A stretch of 64,000 nucleotides of DNA from Nitrobacteraceae bacterium AZCC 1564 (GCA_036924835.1 JBAGRR010000001.1:1178001-1242000), one strand, 5' to 3'; positions 44,779 through 54,035 are shown, numbered from the stretch's first letter. Made by a program: numbers and translations. Notes: a model not told the origin generated them from the sequence alone.

Positions 44779-46230
44779 ATGCCCGCGTTGTCTGAAAACA
44801 GTCTGGGGTTTATGACACTCGCGTTCGATGAAATGAATGGGTCTGGAGGCGAGCTTCGCCCCGCCTATCAAGAACTCTCCCGGTGGTTGAAGGAGACGCC
44901 CCCGGACGCACTCGAGTATCGGCGGCAGGAAGCCGAGCTTCTTTTCAGACGGATCGGCATCACTTTCGCTGTCTATGGCGAGGCGGCATCCACGGAGCGC
45001 CTGATCCCATTCGACGTCATTCCGCGGATTCTGTCCGGTCCGGAGTGGACAGCCCTCGAAAAGGGGCTGAAGCAGCGCGTCAAAGCGCTCAACCTCTTCC
45101 TGAAGGATATTTACCACAGCCGCGATATTCTCCGCGCCAAGGTTATCCCGGACGACCTGATTTTCCAGAACCCTGTCTTCCGGCCCGAGATGAACGGCCA
45201 GAGCGTCCCGCACGATGTTTATGTGCACATCGCCGGCATCGACATCGTCCGAGTGGATTCGCAGAACTTCTATGTGCTGGAGGACAATGCCCGCACGCCG
45301 TCCGGCGTCTCCTACATGCTGGAGAACCGCGAGATCATGATGCGGCTGTTTCCGGATCTGTTCGCACGGCATCGCATCGCGCCGGTTGAGAACTACCCTG
45401 ATGAACTGCTCGCCGCCCTGCGCTCCGTGGCGCCGCTGACGGCAAAGAGCGAGCCAACCGTCGCGCTGCTGACGCCCGGCGTCTATAATTCCGCCTACTA
45501 CGAGCACTCGTTTCTGGCCGACAAGCTTGGTGCTGAACTGGTCGAAGGGCGCGACCTGATCGTCAAGAACGACGAGGCGTTCATGCGCACCACGGAAGGG
45601 CTGAAGCGCGTCGATGTCATTTATCGTCGCGTCGATGACGACTTCCTCGACCCCCTCACCTTCCGTCCCGATTCCGCGCTCGGCGTACCGGGCCTGATGT
45701 CGGCCTATATGGCCGGCAATGTCACCCTCGCCAATGCAGTTGGCACCGGCATCGCCGACGACAAGGCCGTCTACAGCTACATGCCGGACATCGTGAAATT
45801 CTATCTCGGAGAAGAACCAATCCTGAAGAACGTGCCGACTTGGCGCTGTCGCGAACCGAAGGATCTGGCTTACGTGCTCGACAACCTTCACGAACTTGTC
45901 GTGAAGGAAGTTCACGGCTCCGGCGGTTACGGCATGCTGATCGGCCCAGCCTCAACCAAGGACGCGATCGAGTCGTTCCGCGCCAAGCTGAAACACGAGC
46001 CCGAAGGCTTCATCGCGCAGCCGACACTCGCCCTTTCGACCTGCCCGACCTGCACGGCATCCGGACTGGCACCGCGCCATGTCGATCTGCGGCCGTTCGT
46101 GCTGACTGGCCGCGATCATGTCACCGTGGTGCCTGGCGGGCTCACGCGTGTTGCCCTCAAGGAAGGCTCGCTCGTGGTCAATTCGAGCCAGGGCGGCGGC
46201 ACAAAGGACACGTGGATATTGGACGACTAG
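44779..46230 (+). CDS. circularly permuted ATP-grasp protein (first gene of the Anbu-type operon)
   Basis: A 483-residue member of the circularly permuted type-2 ATP-grasp family (DUF404/DUF407). Visible are YHSRDILRAKVIPDDLI, YVLEDNARTPSGVSYMLENR, the nucleotide-binding VVKEVHGSGGYGMLIGP and the C-terminal LRPFVLTG. These enzymes are expected to form an amide or peptide bond using ATP. It is followed by alpha-E, transglutaminase and Anbu genes, a conserved set. An alternative ATG at 44812 would trim 11 residues. There is no signal peptide, so it is cytoplasmic. Confidence 0.92.
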   Translation: MPALSENSLGFMTLAFDEMNGSGGELRPAYQELSRWLKETPPDALEYRRQEAELLFRRIGITFAVYGEAASTERLIPFDVIPRILSGPEWTALEKGLKQRVKALNLFLKDIYHSRDILRAKVIPDDLIFQNPVFRPEMNGQSVPHDVYVHIAGIDIVRVDSQNFYVLEDNARTPSGVSYMLENREIMMRLFPDLFARHRIAPVENYPDELLAALRSVAPLTAKSEPTVALLTPGVYNSAYYEHSFLADKLGAELVEGRDLIVKNDEAFMRTTEGLKRVDVIYRRVDDDFLDPLTFRPDSALGVPGLMSAYMAGNVTLANAVGTGIADDKAVYSYMPDIVKFYLGEEPILKNVPTWRCREPKDLAYVLDNLHELVVKEVHGSGGYGMLIGPASTKDAIESFRAKLKHEPEGFIAQPTLALSTCPTCTASGLAPRHVDLRPFVLTGRDHVTVVPGGLTRVALKEGSLVVNSSQGGGTKDTWILDD

Positions 46231-46261
46231 GACGTGGCTTTAGGACGAGCAAGATCATCGC

Positions 46262-47206
46262 ATGCTGTCGCGCACCGCAGAAAATCTATACTGGCTGGCC
46301 CGCTATGTGGAGCGTGCGGAATATCTCGCCCGCACCATCGAGGCGACGCTGCGTGCCACCGCTCTGCCCGGTGCCTATGCCGGCAAGACCAATGAATGGG
46401 AATCCGCGCTGCTGACAGCAGGCATCCGGAATGACTTCTATCAACTGTATGACGAAGCCAACGAGAAAACGGTTGTCGAGTTTCTGTCATTCTCGCGTGG
46501 CAATCCCTCCTCCATTCGCAATTGCATCGAGAACGCGCGTCTGAACGCGCGCTCTGTCCGCACCGCATTGACCGGCGAGATGTGGGACACCATCAATGGG
46601 GCATGGATCGAGCTGCAACAGGTCTGGCAGAGCAGCACCAAGACCCGAGACGATCTCGCGAAATTCCTGCGCTTCGTTCAAGAAACGTCGCTGCGTTTCG
46701 ACGGCTCGGCTTACCGCACGATGCTGCGCAGCGACGCCTACTGGTTCTCACGGCTGGGCTTGCATTTGGAACGCGCCGACAACACCGCACGGATCTTGGA
46801 CGTCAAATATCACGTGCTGCTGCCGGAACGGGAACATGTCGGCGGACCGCTCGACTACTACCAATGGACATCGATCCTGCGGTCGGTCTCGGCACTGACC
46901 GCCTATCACTGGGTCTATCGCGAGACGCTGAAACCGTGGCTGATCGCTGATCTGCTTATTTTGAACGAGTCGCTGCCCCGGTCGCTTGCAAGTTGTTACA
47001 CCAATCTGGTTCGGAATCTCGACCAGATCGGTGTCGCCTACGGCCGCCAGGGCGCCTCGCAGCGTCATGCTCGTGGCATGCGCAACCGGCTCGAGCACAG
47101 CAACATGGATGACCTGTTCCAGCGCGGGTTGCACGAATTCATTCAGGAGTTCATTGCAGACAACAATCGTCTGGGCGAGATCATCTCGAAGCAATATCTC
47201 AACTGA
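46262..47206 (+). CDS. alpha-E domain protein
   Basis: A 314-residue alpha-helical protein of the DUF403/alpha-E family: MLSRTAENLYWLARYVERAE at the start, RTMLRSDAYWFSRLGLHLERADNTARILDVKYH in the middle and HARGMRNRLEH near the end. It has no recognised catalytic residues. It always accompanies the permuted ATP-grasp protein, as a fusion or neighbour, and may present a peptide or partner to it. It starts 31 bp after the ATP-grasp stop. Confidence 0.92.
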   Translation: MLSRTAENLYWLARYVERAEYLARTIEATLRATALPGAYAGKTNEWESALLTAGIRNDFYQLYDEANEKTVVEFLSFSRGNPSSIRNCIENARLNARSVRTALTGEMWDTINGAWIELQQVWQSSTKTRDDLAKFLRFVQETSLRFDGSAYRTMLRSDAYWFSRLGLHLERADNTARILDVKYHVLLPEREHVGGPLDYYQWTSILRSVSALTAYHWVYRETLKPWLIADLLILNESLPRSLASCYTNLVRNLDQIGVAYGRQGASQRHARGMRNRLEHSNMDDLFQRGLHEFIQEFIADNNRLGEIISKQYLN

Positions 47207-47235
47207 GCCAGCCCCGGATTTGGACATCTCGCGCC

Positions 47236-48060
47236 ATGCGCTTGCGAATTTCCCATTCAACGACTTACCACTACGAGCCACCTGCCAGCGGCGTGATCCA
47301 GATCCTTCGCATGACTCCGCGCAGCCATGACGGACAGTACATCGCAAGCTGGCAGATCGACGTGTCGACGGACTCGCGCCTCGACGCTCGCCAGGACGCC
47401 TTTGGCAATATCACTCACGTGCTGACTCATGGGGCGTTGGCGGACATGACTGTTCATGTCGAAGGAACCGTCGAAACCCACGATACCGGTGGCGTTCTGA
47501 AGGGCACAGATGAGCGCTTTCCGCCAAGCCTATTTCTGCGCACCACGCCCCTGACCGAAATCAGCGCGGACATGACCTCGTTCGCCAGAAGTCTTTATGT
47601 GGAAGCCGACGGCGACCAGCTCGGGTTTCTGCACGCATTGCTCGCGCAAATTCACGACCACATGACATTCGACGTTCAATCGACCGATTCCACGACAACG
47701 GCTCGGCAGGCGTTCAAACTGGCACGCGGTGTCTGCCAGGATTACGCCCACATCTTTATTGGCTGTGCGCGGAGCGCAGGGATTCCTAGCCGTTATGTCT
47801 CCGGGCACCTGCTGCGGGCCGACGGCATGGTGGCCCAGGACGCAGGCCATGCTTGGGCGGAAGCCTACGTTCAAAATCTTGGCTGGGTCGGATTCGACGC
47901 GGCCAACGCCATCTGTACGACTGACGCGCATATCCGGGTTGCCATCGGCCTGGATTATCTCGGCGCGGCCCCCATCCGCGGGACCCGATACGGCGGGGGC
48001 TATGAAACCCTGTCAGTCGCAGTTACTGTTGATCAGGCAGGGCGCCAAAGCCAATCCTGA
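47236..48060 (+). CDS. transglutaminase-family cysteine protease
   Basis: 274 residues. An N-terminal bacterial transglutaminase beta domain (MRLRISHSTTYHYEPPASG) precedes the papain-like core. The triad is visible: GVCQDYAHIF (Cys, about 171), AGHAWAEAYV (His) and GFDAANA (Asp). There is no signal peptide, so it is probably cytoplasmic. With ATP-grasp and alpha-E partners it could cleave or cross-link the peptide they form. A single repeat hairpin separates it from the peptidase gene downstream. Confidence 0.92.
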   Translation: MRLRISHSTTYHYEPPASGVIQILRMTPRSHDGQYIASWQIDVSTDSRLDARQDAFGNITHVLTHGALADMTVHVEGTVETHDTGGVLKGTDERFPPSLFLRTTPLTEISADMTSFARSLYVEADGDQLGFLHALLAQIHDHMTFDVQSTDSTTTARQAFKLARGVCQDYAHIFIGCARSAGIPSRYVSGHLLRADGMVAQDAGHAWAEAYVQNLGWVGFDAANAICTTDAHIRVAIGLDYLGAAPIRGTRYGGGYETLSVAVTVDQAGRQSQS

Positions 48061-48067
48061 ACAAGCC

Positions 48068-48146
48068 CTAGTGGAGTGGATTTGACATTCGCTACCCAGT
48101 CGGCGGCGAATTCCTTAAGCGAATGTCAAATCCAAAGCTCCACCGC
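48068..48146 (+). repeat. single B-type CTAG hairpin, half of a unit
   Basis: Outer arm CTAGTGGAGTGGATTTGACATTCGC and inner-type arm GCGAATGTCAAATCCAAAGCTCCAC, whose terminal TAG has decayed. No spacer or second hairpin follows. It lies inside the operon between the transglutaminase and peptidase genes. Confidence 0.85.
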
Positions 48147-48205
48147 CACACCAGTTGCCCCGACAAACTCCGCCGCGTAGAAATGGCGCGTCTGGAGACT
48201 CTGGA

Positions 48206-48952
48206 ATGACCTATTGCTGCGGAATCCTGGTGCGCGACGGCCTCGTCATGATGGCCGATACCCGCACCAATGCCGGTCTCGACAATATTTCGACGTTCCG
48301 AAAACTCCATGTCTTCAGCCAGCCCGGCGAACGCATCATGGCGATCGCGAGCGCGGGCAATCTCGCGATCAGTCAGTCGGTCATTTCCACGCTGTCTGAA
48401 GGCTTCGAAAACGCGGACGCCGACGATACCGAAACGCTGATGAACGCGCCGACCATGTTCAAAGCTGCGCAACGCATTGGCCGCGCCATCCGAACCGTGC
48501 ACGCGCTTGAGGGCAATGCCTTGCGCGCTGAAGACATCAATTTCGATGTATCGTTTCTGTTCGGCGGCCAGATCAAAGGCGAACGCATGCGCCTGTTCAT
48601 GGTCTATCCGGCTGGCAACTTCATCGAATGCACCACCGACACGCCCTATCTGCAGATCGGCGAGCACAAATACGGCAAGCCGGTCCTCGACCGGGCGATC
48701 TCCTACGATGTCGACCTCTATGACGCCCTCAAGGTTGGCCTCGTCTCCATGGACTCGACGATGCGCTCCAACCTCGGGGTTGGTATGCCGATCGATATTC
48801 TACTGGTGCGCCCTGACGTCTGCGATGCCGATTTGAACTACCGTATCGAGGCGGGTGAGCCATATTTCCATGACCTGCGATCGCGCTGGTCAGCGGCGCT
48901 TCGCGCTGCGCATCAGAGTATCCCGCGCCCCCCTTACGGCAATAAAACCTGA
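48206..48952 (+). CDS. Anbu proteasome-related peptidase
   Basis: A 248-residue N-terminal-nucleophile hydrolase of the Anbu (ancestral beta subunit, HslV-related) family. With the ATG at 48206 the chain begins Met-Thr, so Met removal exposes Thr1; Asp17 (MADTRTN) and a Lys at mature position 32 complete the proteasome-type site. The long C-terminal HxxxxxFHDLRSRWSAALR helix is an Anbu hallmark. GGAG precedes the start. Homologues form large helical or ring assemblies; physiological substrates are unknown. It is encoded with the ATP-grasp/alpha-E/transglutaminase set. Confidence 0.93.
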   Translation: MTYCCGILVRDGLVMMADTRTNAGLDNISTFRKLHVFSQPGERIMAIASAGNLAISQSVISTLSEGFENADADDTETLMNAPTMFKAAQRIGRAIRTVHALEGNALRAEDINFDVSFLFGGQIKGERMRLFMVYPAGNFIECTTDTPYLQIGEHKYGKPVLDRAISYDVDLYDALKVGLVSMDSTMRSNLGVGMPIDILLVRPDVCDADLNYRIEAGEPYFHDLRSRWSAALRAAHQSIPRPPYGNKT

Positions 48953-49485
48953 TGCGCACACTAGCTGTCGCGGCGATGACCATTGCGCTCTGCGCCACAA
49001 CGGCGATCGCGCAGCCCCTTCAGTCCGATGATGTTTCGATCAACAAGAGCGACATCCCAAAAACCGTCGCGGCACAGGTGAGCTGCGGCACGACCCCGGA
49101 ATCGATTTTGCGAAAGCCGTTCGCGGATGGCTTTATCTTCCGCTGGCCATGTGCCAGCACTCACGCCAACCAGATCGAAGCCCTCATCTACGCAACGGAT
49201 GTTAGCGGCACCGACGCACGTCTATTGCAGTTCCCGATGCCGGGCCAGCCGAGCAAGGTCAAACCCGCCCCTGAGATCGCCAATGTGACGTGGTTTCCGC
49301 CGCGCGAGCTGACCTCGGTCTTTGTCGATCCGGAAACCCGTATCTGCCGCCGCGAGGGCCGCTGGCGTCTCGACGGCAAAAAGCTCGCGCCGCATTTGAT
49401 TTTCTGGCGTGAAACGCGTGATTGCGAGGGCAAGCGCGGTTGGCGTACGGTGCTTGATCAGACCCGCAGCCTCAAATCCAAATAA
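48952..49485 (+). CDS. secreted protein of unknown function, coupled to Anbu
   Basis: 177 residues with a signal peptide (MRTLAVAAMTIALCATTAIAQ). The mature protein has five cysteines (VSCG, WPCAS, RICRR, RDCEGK among them) that could form disulfides in the periplasm. The start ATG overlaps the Anbu stop (TGATG), so translation is coupled. I do not recognise a family. It may be an operon member specific to this lineage. Confidence 0.7.
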   Translation: MRTLAVAAMTIALCATTAIAQPLQSDDVSINKSDIPKTVAAQVSCGTTPESILRKPFADGFIFRWPCASTHANQIEALIYATDVSGTDARLLQFPMPGQPSKVKPAPEIANVTWFPPRELTSVFVDPETRICRREGRWRLDGKKLAPHLIFWRETRDCEGKRGWRTVLDQTRSLKSK

Positions 49486-49509
49486 CCAAGACCTGAAAGG
49501 GAGATACGA

Positions 49510-50262
49510 ATGTCCGGCCAAAAGATCGCAATCGTCACGGGTGCAGGTTCGGGAATTGGGCGCGCCTGCTCGCTGGGACTGATGAAGGCCGGCTTCACAG
49601 TCGTGCTGACGGGCCGTCGCAAGGAAAATCTCGAACAAACCGCCAAGGCCGGTAAGGAGTTCGGCCAGAGCCTTGTCGTACCATCCGACATGACTGATCC
49701 CTCTTCGATTGCTGCGCTGTTCGCGAAGACAGTGGAAGCGTTCGGCCGCCTTGATGTGCTGTTCAACAACGCCGGCATTGGCGCGCCGGCAATTCCGCTT
49801 GAAGACCTGACCCTCGAGCAGTGGCAGGCCGTGGTGGACACCAACCTCACCGCCCCTTTCCTGTGCACCCAGCACGCCTTCCGCATCATGAAGGATCAGA
49901 AGCCACAGGGCGGCCGCATCATCAACAATGGCTCGATCTCGGCCTACGCGCCGCGTCCGCTGTCATCGCCCTACACTGCGACCAAGCACGGCATCTCAGG
50001 GCTGACGCGCGCGACATCCCTTGATGGCCGCGCTTATAACATCGCCTGCGGCCAGATCGACGTCGGCAACGCCGCGACCGAGATGACCGAACGCATGACC
50101 GCCGGTGTCAAGCAGCCGCGCGGCGACACCATGGTCGAGCCACGTATGGATGTGCAGAACGTCGCCGATGCGCTGGTGTTCATGGCCACACGTCCGCTCG
50201 ATGCCAACGCGCTGTTCCTGAACATCATGGCGACCCAGATGCCTTTCGTCGGACGCGGATAA
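49510..50262 (+). CDS. short-chain dehydrogenase/reductase (SDR)
   Basis: A 250-residue classical [13 protein letters not shown] (8-17) binds NAD(P), NNAG follows the fourth strand, and the catalytic Ser and Tyr-x3-Lys are in NGSISAYAP and [16 protein letters not shown] precedes the ATG. The substrate is unknown; the closest annotations for such proteins are 3-oxoacyl-ACP reductase or glucose dehydrogenase-like. A clear terminator ends the transcript. Confidence 0.92.
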   Translation: MSGQKIAIVTGAGSGIGRACSLGLMKAGFTVVLTGRRKENLEQTAKAGKEFGQSLVVPSDMTDPSSIAALFAKTVEAFGRLDVLFNNAGIGAPAIPLEDLTLEQWQAVVDTNLTAPFLCTQHAFRIMKDQKPQGGRIINNGSISAYAPRPLSSPYTATKHGISGLTRATSLDGRAYNIACGQIDVGNAATEMTERMTAGVKQPRGDTMVEPRMDVQNVADALVFMATRPLDANALFLNIMATQMPFVGRG

Positions 50263-50292
50263 CCGACAACACTGACCTTCTGACATTGAAAC

Positions 50293-50333
50293 AATCCCGG
50301 CGATACCCCTCGGCGCCGCCGGGATTCGTTTTT
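50293..50333 (+). terminator. Rho-independent terminator after the SDR gene
   Basis: A perfect 10-bp stem AATCCCGGCG / CGCCGGGATT with a 14-base loop, followed by CGTTTTT. It isolates the following EAL remnant from upstream transcription. Confidence 0.8.
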
Positions 50334-50335
50334 CG

Positions 50336-50854
50336 TTGATCGCTAAAATTCGAACTTGTTTCAAGACCATCGCTGTGGTGCACACGGCGATCGAGGATAC
50401 CGGCATAGATGCAAATCAGATCTGGTTAGAGGCGACTGAACGTGGGCTTATCGATCACGCGTCCTCTCGCGCAACACTTTCCAGCGCGCGACAACTTGGG
50501 TTCACCATCGCCATCGATGATTTTGGCACCGGCTATTCAAGCCTGTCTTATCTGCAGAGCATGCCCGTGGATATCCTCAAGATCGACAAATCATTCATCG
50601 ACACCATCGGCATGGATTCGGCGAAAAGCTCAGCAACACCTTACATCATCGACATGGCAAAGGCGCTCGACCTCAAAATCGTCGCCGAGGGCATCGAAAC
50701 CAAAGAGCAGCAGAGTTATCTGTGCGAACATGGCGTGCAGTACGGTCAAGGGTGGCTGTTCGCAAAAGCTCTTCCGGCGCTCGAATTTATCGCGTTCTGC
50801 CAGCGCAACCGAAGGCAAGAACGCGATCGAAGTCATATTCAGCTCGTTGCCTGA
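50336..50854 (+). pseudogene. 5'-truncated EAL-domain (c-di-GMP phosphodiesterase) remnant
   Basis: The 172-codon frame encodes only the C-terminal two thirds of an EAL domain: IWLEATERG, DDFGTGYSSLSYL, KIDKSFI, AEGIET and GWLFAKALP. The first ~80 residues, including the EAL motif and the first catalytic Asn, are missing, and the preceding bases are a terminator, not coding. It therefore cannot hydrolyse c-di-GMP. It is closest in style to the intact GGDEF/EAL gene at 20577 but is not an obvious copy. Confidence 0.8.
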
Positions 50855-50946
50855 CGCGCAGAGATCTGTCGCCAACAACGTCGCCCCAACAACGTCGCCT
50901 TTGACTCGCGCACCGCCGCAGAGCAGCGCGACGGGCTTGAAAACCG

Positions 50947-51246
50947 TTAGTGCAGTCGCAGCACGCCGTCGACGGCTTTCAGTTCAGCCGGCTTGATCAG
51001 CTTGGAGTGCGCGATAGTGACGGACACAAGTGGTCCCTCCAGCTTGTCCTGCCAGAACGCGAGAAAGTCTTTCAGCGCCGGAAAATTTGGGAACATATCG
51101 TAGTTCTGCCAGACATAAGACTGCAGCAACCAGCGATGGTCCGGACGGCGATAGAGAATCTCCGCGGTCGTCAGCCCGTATCCCGCAAGCTGTTTCACGA
51201 AATCCGGTGAGACCTCACCGCGCGAAACCGGGTGCCCTGAAGCCAT
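50947..51246 (-). CDS. usg: Usg family protein
   Basis: A 99-residue protein of the alphaproteobacterial Usg family: FVKQLAGYGLTTAEILYRRPDH, LQSYVWQNYDMFPNFPALKDFLAFWQDKLEGPLVSVTIAHSKLIKPAE. The ATG at 51246 has GGAGG six bases upstream, better than the ATG at 51288. The function is unknown. No tryptophan or asd genes, with which usg is often found, are adjacent. Confidence 0.9.
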   Translation of the reverse strand: MASGHPVSRGEVSPDFVKQLAGYGLTTAEILYRRPDHRWLLQSYVWQNYDMFPNFPALKDFLAFWQDKLEGPLVSVTIAHSKLIKPAELKAVDGVLRLH

Positions 51247-51288
51247 GCCAACCTCCATTTCTGAGGCACATTGCTTAAAGAACCGCAC

Positions 51289-51946
51289 CGGGCGTCACGC
51301 CAGATGGCATCCGATGCCGCTTCATTTGACAACGCGCTTAGATTGAAATTTGACGCCGTACATCGCACCACCACAAGCCTAAAGATTGAATAAATTGTTA
51401 TTAATCAGGGCACTAGCAGCACAGACGGTGGAGTGCTGATAATACCTTTTTATGCGTAGTCAGTTGCACCCGTTCTGATAATCTTAACTTGTGAAGCGCT
51501 GATTTTTTATTCGCTGCGCGGTATCGCGCTGTCCTTGGAATGAACGCGATGCTCGCGCTCCAAACGGACACTATATTTTTGTAATGCATAGACTGGCGGA
51601 AGATTGCGCGACCTCTGATCCCGCCAGCAAGCGACAAGATGCCTTTTCATTGAGGCACATCCCGTAGAGCTACACGTAAAAGCCAATGCGACTGTGCAGG
51701 CACTGAGATCTCAGCGCCAAGCCAGCTCAATGAAGCTGGAACGTGGTGTCGTCCGTTTCGACAGGGAGCACATCCCGATGGTGTCACGATCGGCATACTC
51801 AGTTCGCGAATTCCGATGCTCTGATCGTCGAGGTGCCGTTCTCTTCGTCCGAAGCGGAAGAGATAGCGAGGCTATGTCTTTTCTAATCAAGGCCGCTCGC
51901 CTTCGAATCCTACTTATCAACCGCGCTTGTCGTCAGGAGAAATGAA
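51289..51946. other. gene-poor region upstream of the sulfatase genes
   Basis: About 660 bp with lower GC than its surroundings. An 83-codon frame at 51694-51945 has no ribosome site or recognisable domain and is not called. No repeat-family member, tRNA or terminator was found. Promoter elements for the sulfatase leader are expected near its right end, but I cannot assign them. Confidence 0.5.
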
Positions 51947-52039
51947 ATGAAATTCACCCGATCGGTTACGCCATGCGGAGCCGGTCGACAGATCCAGAAG
52001 CCCCGTGGGCTTTTCGATGCATCAGGCGAAAACCTCTGA
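51947..52039 (+). CDS. possible 30-residue leader peptide of the sulfatase gene
   Basis: ATG with AGGAGAAATGA directly upstream; 30 codons ending TGA 27 bases before the sulfatase start. Its last codons lie inside the hairpin 52016-52045. No function is known; it could couple translation to the sulfatase. Confidence 0.35.
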   Translation: MKFTRSVTPCGAGRQIQKPRGLFDASGENL

Positions 52040-52045
52040 TGCATC
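52016..52045 (+). promoter_or_regulatory. hairpin before the sulfatase ribosome-binding site
   Basis: A perfect 10-bp stem GATGCATCAG / CTGATGCATC with a 10-base loop, ending just before AGGAGG (52051-52056) of the sulfatase gene. It contains the stop of the leader frame, so it could modulate sulfatase translation. Confidence 0.45.
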
Positions 52046-52065
52046 ACAAACAGGAGGGTGACGTC

Positions 52066-53874
52066 ATGGTTGGCTGCGTACTCAAGAACAATCCATCGAC
52101 CATCCGGCGCGCAAAACGCAAAGCGAAGGAGGGTTGGTACAAGCGATCCTGCGCCGCATTATTTGCGACGACACTCATGTCAGTGCCGTTATCCGCTCCT
52201 TCCATTTCACCGGCGCTGGCACAACAGCAACAGCAGCAGCAACAAAGACCCAACATCCTCTTCATCATGGGCGATGACATCGGCTGGATGCAGCCGAGCA
52301 TCTACCATCAGGGACTGATGGTCGGCGAAACGCCTAACATCGACCGAATCGGGCGAGAGGGCGCGAAGTTCATGACCTACTACGCCGAGCAAAGCTGCAC
52401 GGCCGGGCGCACAGCCTTCTTCACTGGCATGACGCCGCTGCGCGCCGGCATGATCCCGCCGCAGTTGCCCGGAAGCCCGTCCTTTCTGCAGCCTGGCACG
52501 CCTTCGCTGGCCAGGTTCCTGCTCGACCTGGGCTACAACACCGGCGAGTTCGGCAAGAACCATCTGGGTGACCACTCGGCGGCGCTACCAACGGCACACG
52601 GCTTCCAGGAATTCTGGGGTTATCTCTACCACCTCGACGCGATGCAGGGCGTGAGCTTCCCCGACATCAACAGGTCCCCGACCGACCAGGCCATCGTGCC
52701 GCCGTGCAAGAACACGCCGGTGCCCGGCCTCACCGACCCGCCGGGGGCGGTGGATGCGAAGACGGCGCTATGCATGATGCCGCCGCGGCCGGTGATCGCC
52801 TGTAAGTCTTCCGACGGCACCGAGAGAAACCAGCGCTGCAGCGACGAGGGGCCGCTGACGCTGAGGCGCTCTGAAACCGTGGATGAGGAAATCTCGTCCA
52901 AGGTTATCGACTTCCTCGACCGCAACGACCCGAAGAAGACCAACAAGCCGTTCTTCGCCTGGTACAACCCGGCGCGCATGCACATTACCACCCAGCTGTC
53001 GGACAAATACAAGGCGATGGTGGGTACACCCGGCGGCAAGGACTGGGGCGTCAATGAAGTCGGTATGAAGCAGATGGACGACAACATCGGCTATGTGATG
53101 AAGAAGCTGGAGGACATGGGCCAGCTCGACAACACCATCATCGTCTTCACCACCGATAACGGCGCCGAAGTGATTACCTACCCCGATGGCGGCAACACGC
53201 CCTTCAAGGGCGGCAAGCTGACCACTTGGGAAGGCGGGATGCGCGCTCCGGCAGTGATCCGCTGGCCGGGCGTCATCAAGCCGGGGACCGTCCTGAACGA
53301 CATCTTCGCGTCGTACGACTGGATGCCGACTTTTGTCGAAATCGCCGGCGGGCTCAAGGGCAACGACCTCAACAAGCAGATCATGGAAGGCAGATATCCC
53401 GGCATCGTCAAGACCAAGCTTCAAGGGGTCAACCAGCTCGACTATCTGACCGGCAAGTCGGATAAATCGGCGCGCGATACGTTCTTCTACTACGGAGGTC
53501 CTGTTCCGTCGGCAGTGCGCTACAAGAACTGGAAGATTTACTTTGCAATGGCGTCCGAGGCCGCGACCGGTGGTCTGATGGGGGTCCATACCTTCCATTG
53601 GCCCTTGGTCAACAACATCAGGCGGGATCCATTCGAAGGGTCCGTCGGCTTCGAGCCGAAAACTCTCTTGGGCCAGGGCGGTGCACTTGCCGGACCCGTT
53701 ACTGCCTACATCTATGACTGGAACATCATTCCCATCGGCCAGGCGCTGTGGTTGCAGGAACTTGAAAGCTACGGGCCGTACCCGGCGTTGCAGTCCCCTG
53801 CATCCTACAGCCTGGCTCAGGTTCTGACGGAGGTAAAAGAACAAATGGCGAGGACTCGCACCAAGGGAGACTAG
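52066..53874 (+). CDS. secreted arylsulfatase
   Basis: A 602-residue type I sulfatase. The ATG at 52066 has AGGAGG nine bases upstream. After a signal peptide and a run of eight glutamines (Q53-Q60), the core begins RPNILFIMGDDIGW with the metal-binding D70-D71. The active-site motif CTAGR (C111, R115) fits the C-x-(P/A)-x-R rule, so Cys111 should be converted to formylglycine. TTDNGAE is the other metal site. It probably frees sulfate from aryl or choline-type esters in the periplasm. A secreted HAD phosphatase gene follows. Confidence 0.92.
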   Translation: MVGCVLKNNPSTIRRAKRKAKEGWYKRSCAALFATTLMSVPLSAPSISPALAQQQQQQQQRPNILFIMGDDIGWMQPSIYHQGLMVGETPNIDRIGREGAKFMTYYAEQSCTAGRTAFFTGMTPLRAGMIPPQLPGSPSFLQPGTPSLARFLLDLGYNTGEFGKNHLGDHSAALPTAHGFQEFWGYLYHLDAMQGVSFPDINRSPTDQAIVPPCKNTPVPGLTDPPGAVDAKTALCMMPPRPVIACKSSDGTERNQRCSDEGPLTLRRSETVDEEISSKVIDFLDRNDPKKTNKPFFAWYNPARMHITTQLSDKYKAMVGTPGGKDWGVNEVGMKQMDDNIGYVMKKLEDMGQLDNTIIVFTTDNGAEVITYPDGGNTPFKGGKLTTWEGGMRAPAVIRWPGVIKPGTVLNDIFASYDWMPTFVEIAGGLKGNDLNKQIMEGRYPGIVKTKLQGVNQLDYLTGKSDKSARDTFFYYGGPVPSAVRYKNWKIYFAMASEAATGGLMGVHTFHWPLVNNIRRDPFEGSVGFEPKTLLGQGGALAGPVTAYIYDWNIIPIGQALWLQELESYGPYPALQSPASYSLAQVLTEVKEQMARTRTKGD

Positions 53875-53915
53875 GTCGTAGCGAGCCAGATAGCCTGTCA
53901 AGCGCTTGTGATGCT

Positions 53916-53943
53916 GGCGGGCGGCCTCTCGGGCCGCCCCGCC
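53916..53943 (+). terminator. GC-rich hairpin after the sulfatase gene
   Basis: GGCGGGCGGCC / GGCCGCCCCGCC with a 5-base loop and one bulge, about 40 bp after the sulfatase stop. It lacks an immediate U-run, so it may attenuate rather than end transcription into the HAD gene. Confidence 0.4.
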
Positions 53944-54035
53944 GACGATTTTGGTCAAGACGGCGCCTCGCACTTCGCCGCTGCTTCTCGTTGAACACCT
54001 GCTCGTCATCGCGTCTGTTCGTCAGGAGGAGTAAA

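Noticed and set aside
44707-45915. A 402-codon frame antisense to the ATP-grasp gene
   Set aside because: It is a shadow frame caused by high third-position GC; the sense strand carries a conserved operon.
51694-51945. An 83-codon frame upstream of the sulfatase genes
   Set aside because: No ribosome site, no domain, no start supported by context; left as non-coding.
52768-54009. A 413-codon frame antisense to the sulfatase
   Set aside because: It is fully opposite a gene with sulfatase motifs and an excellent ribosome site; the antisense protein has no recognisable feature.
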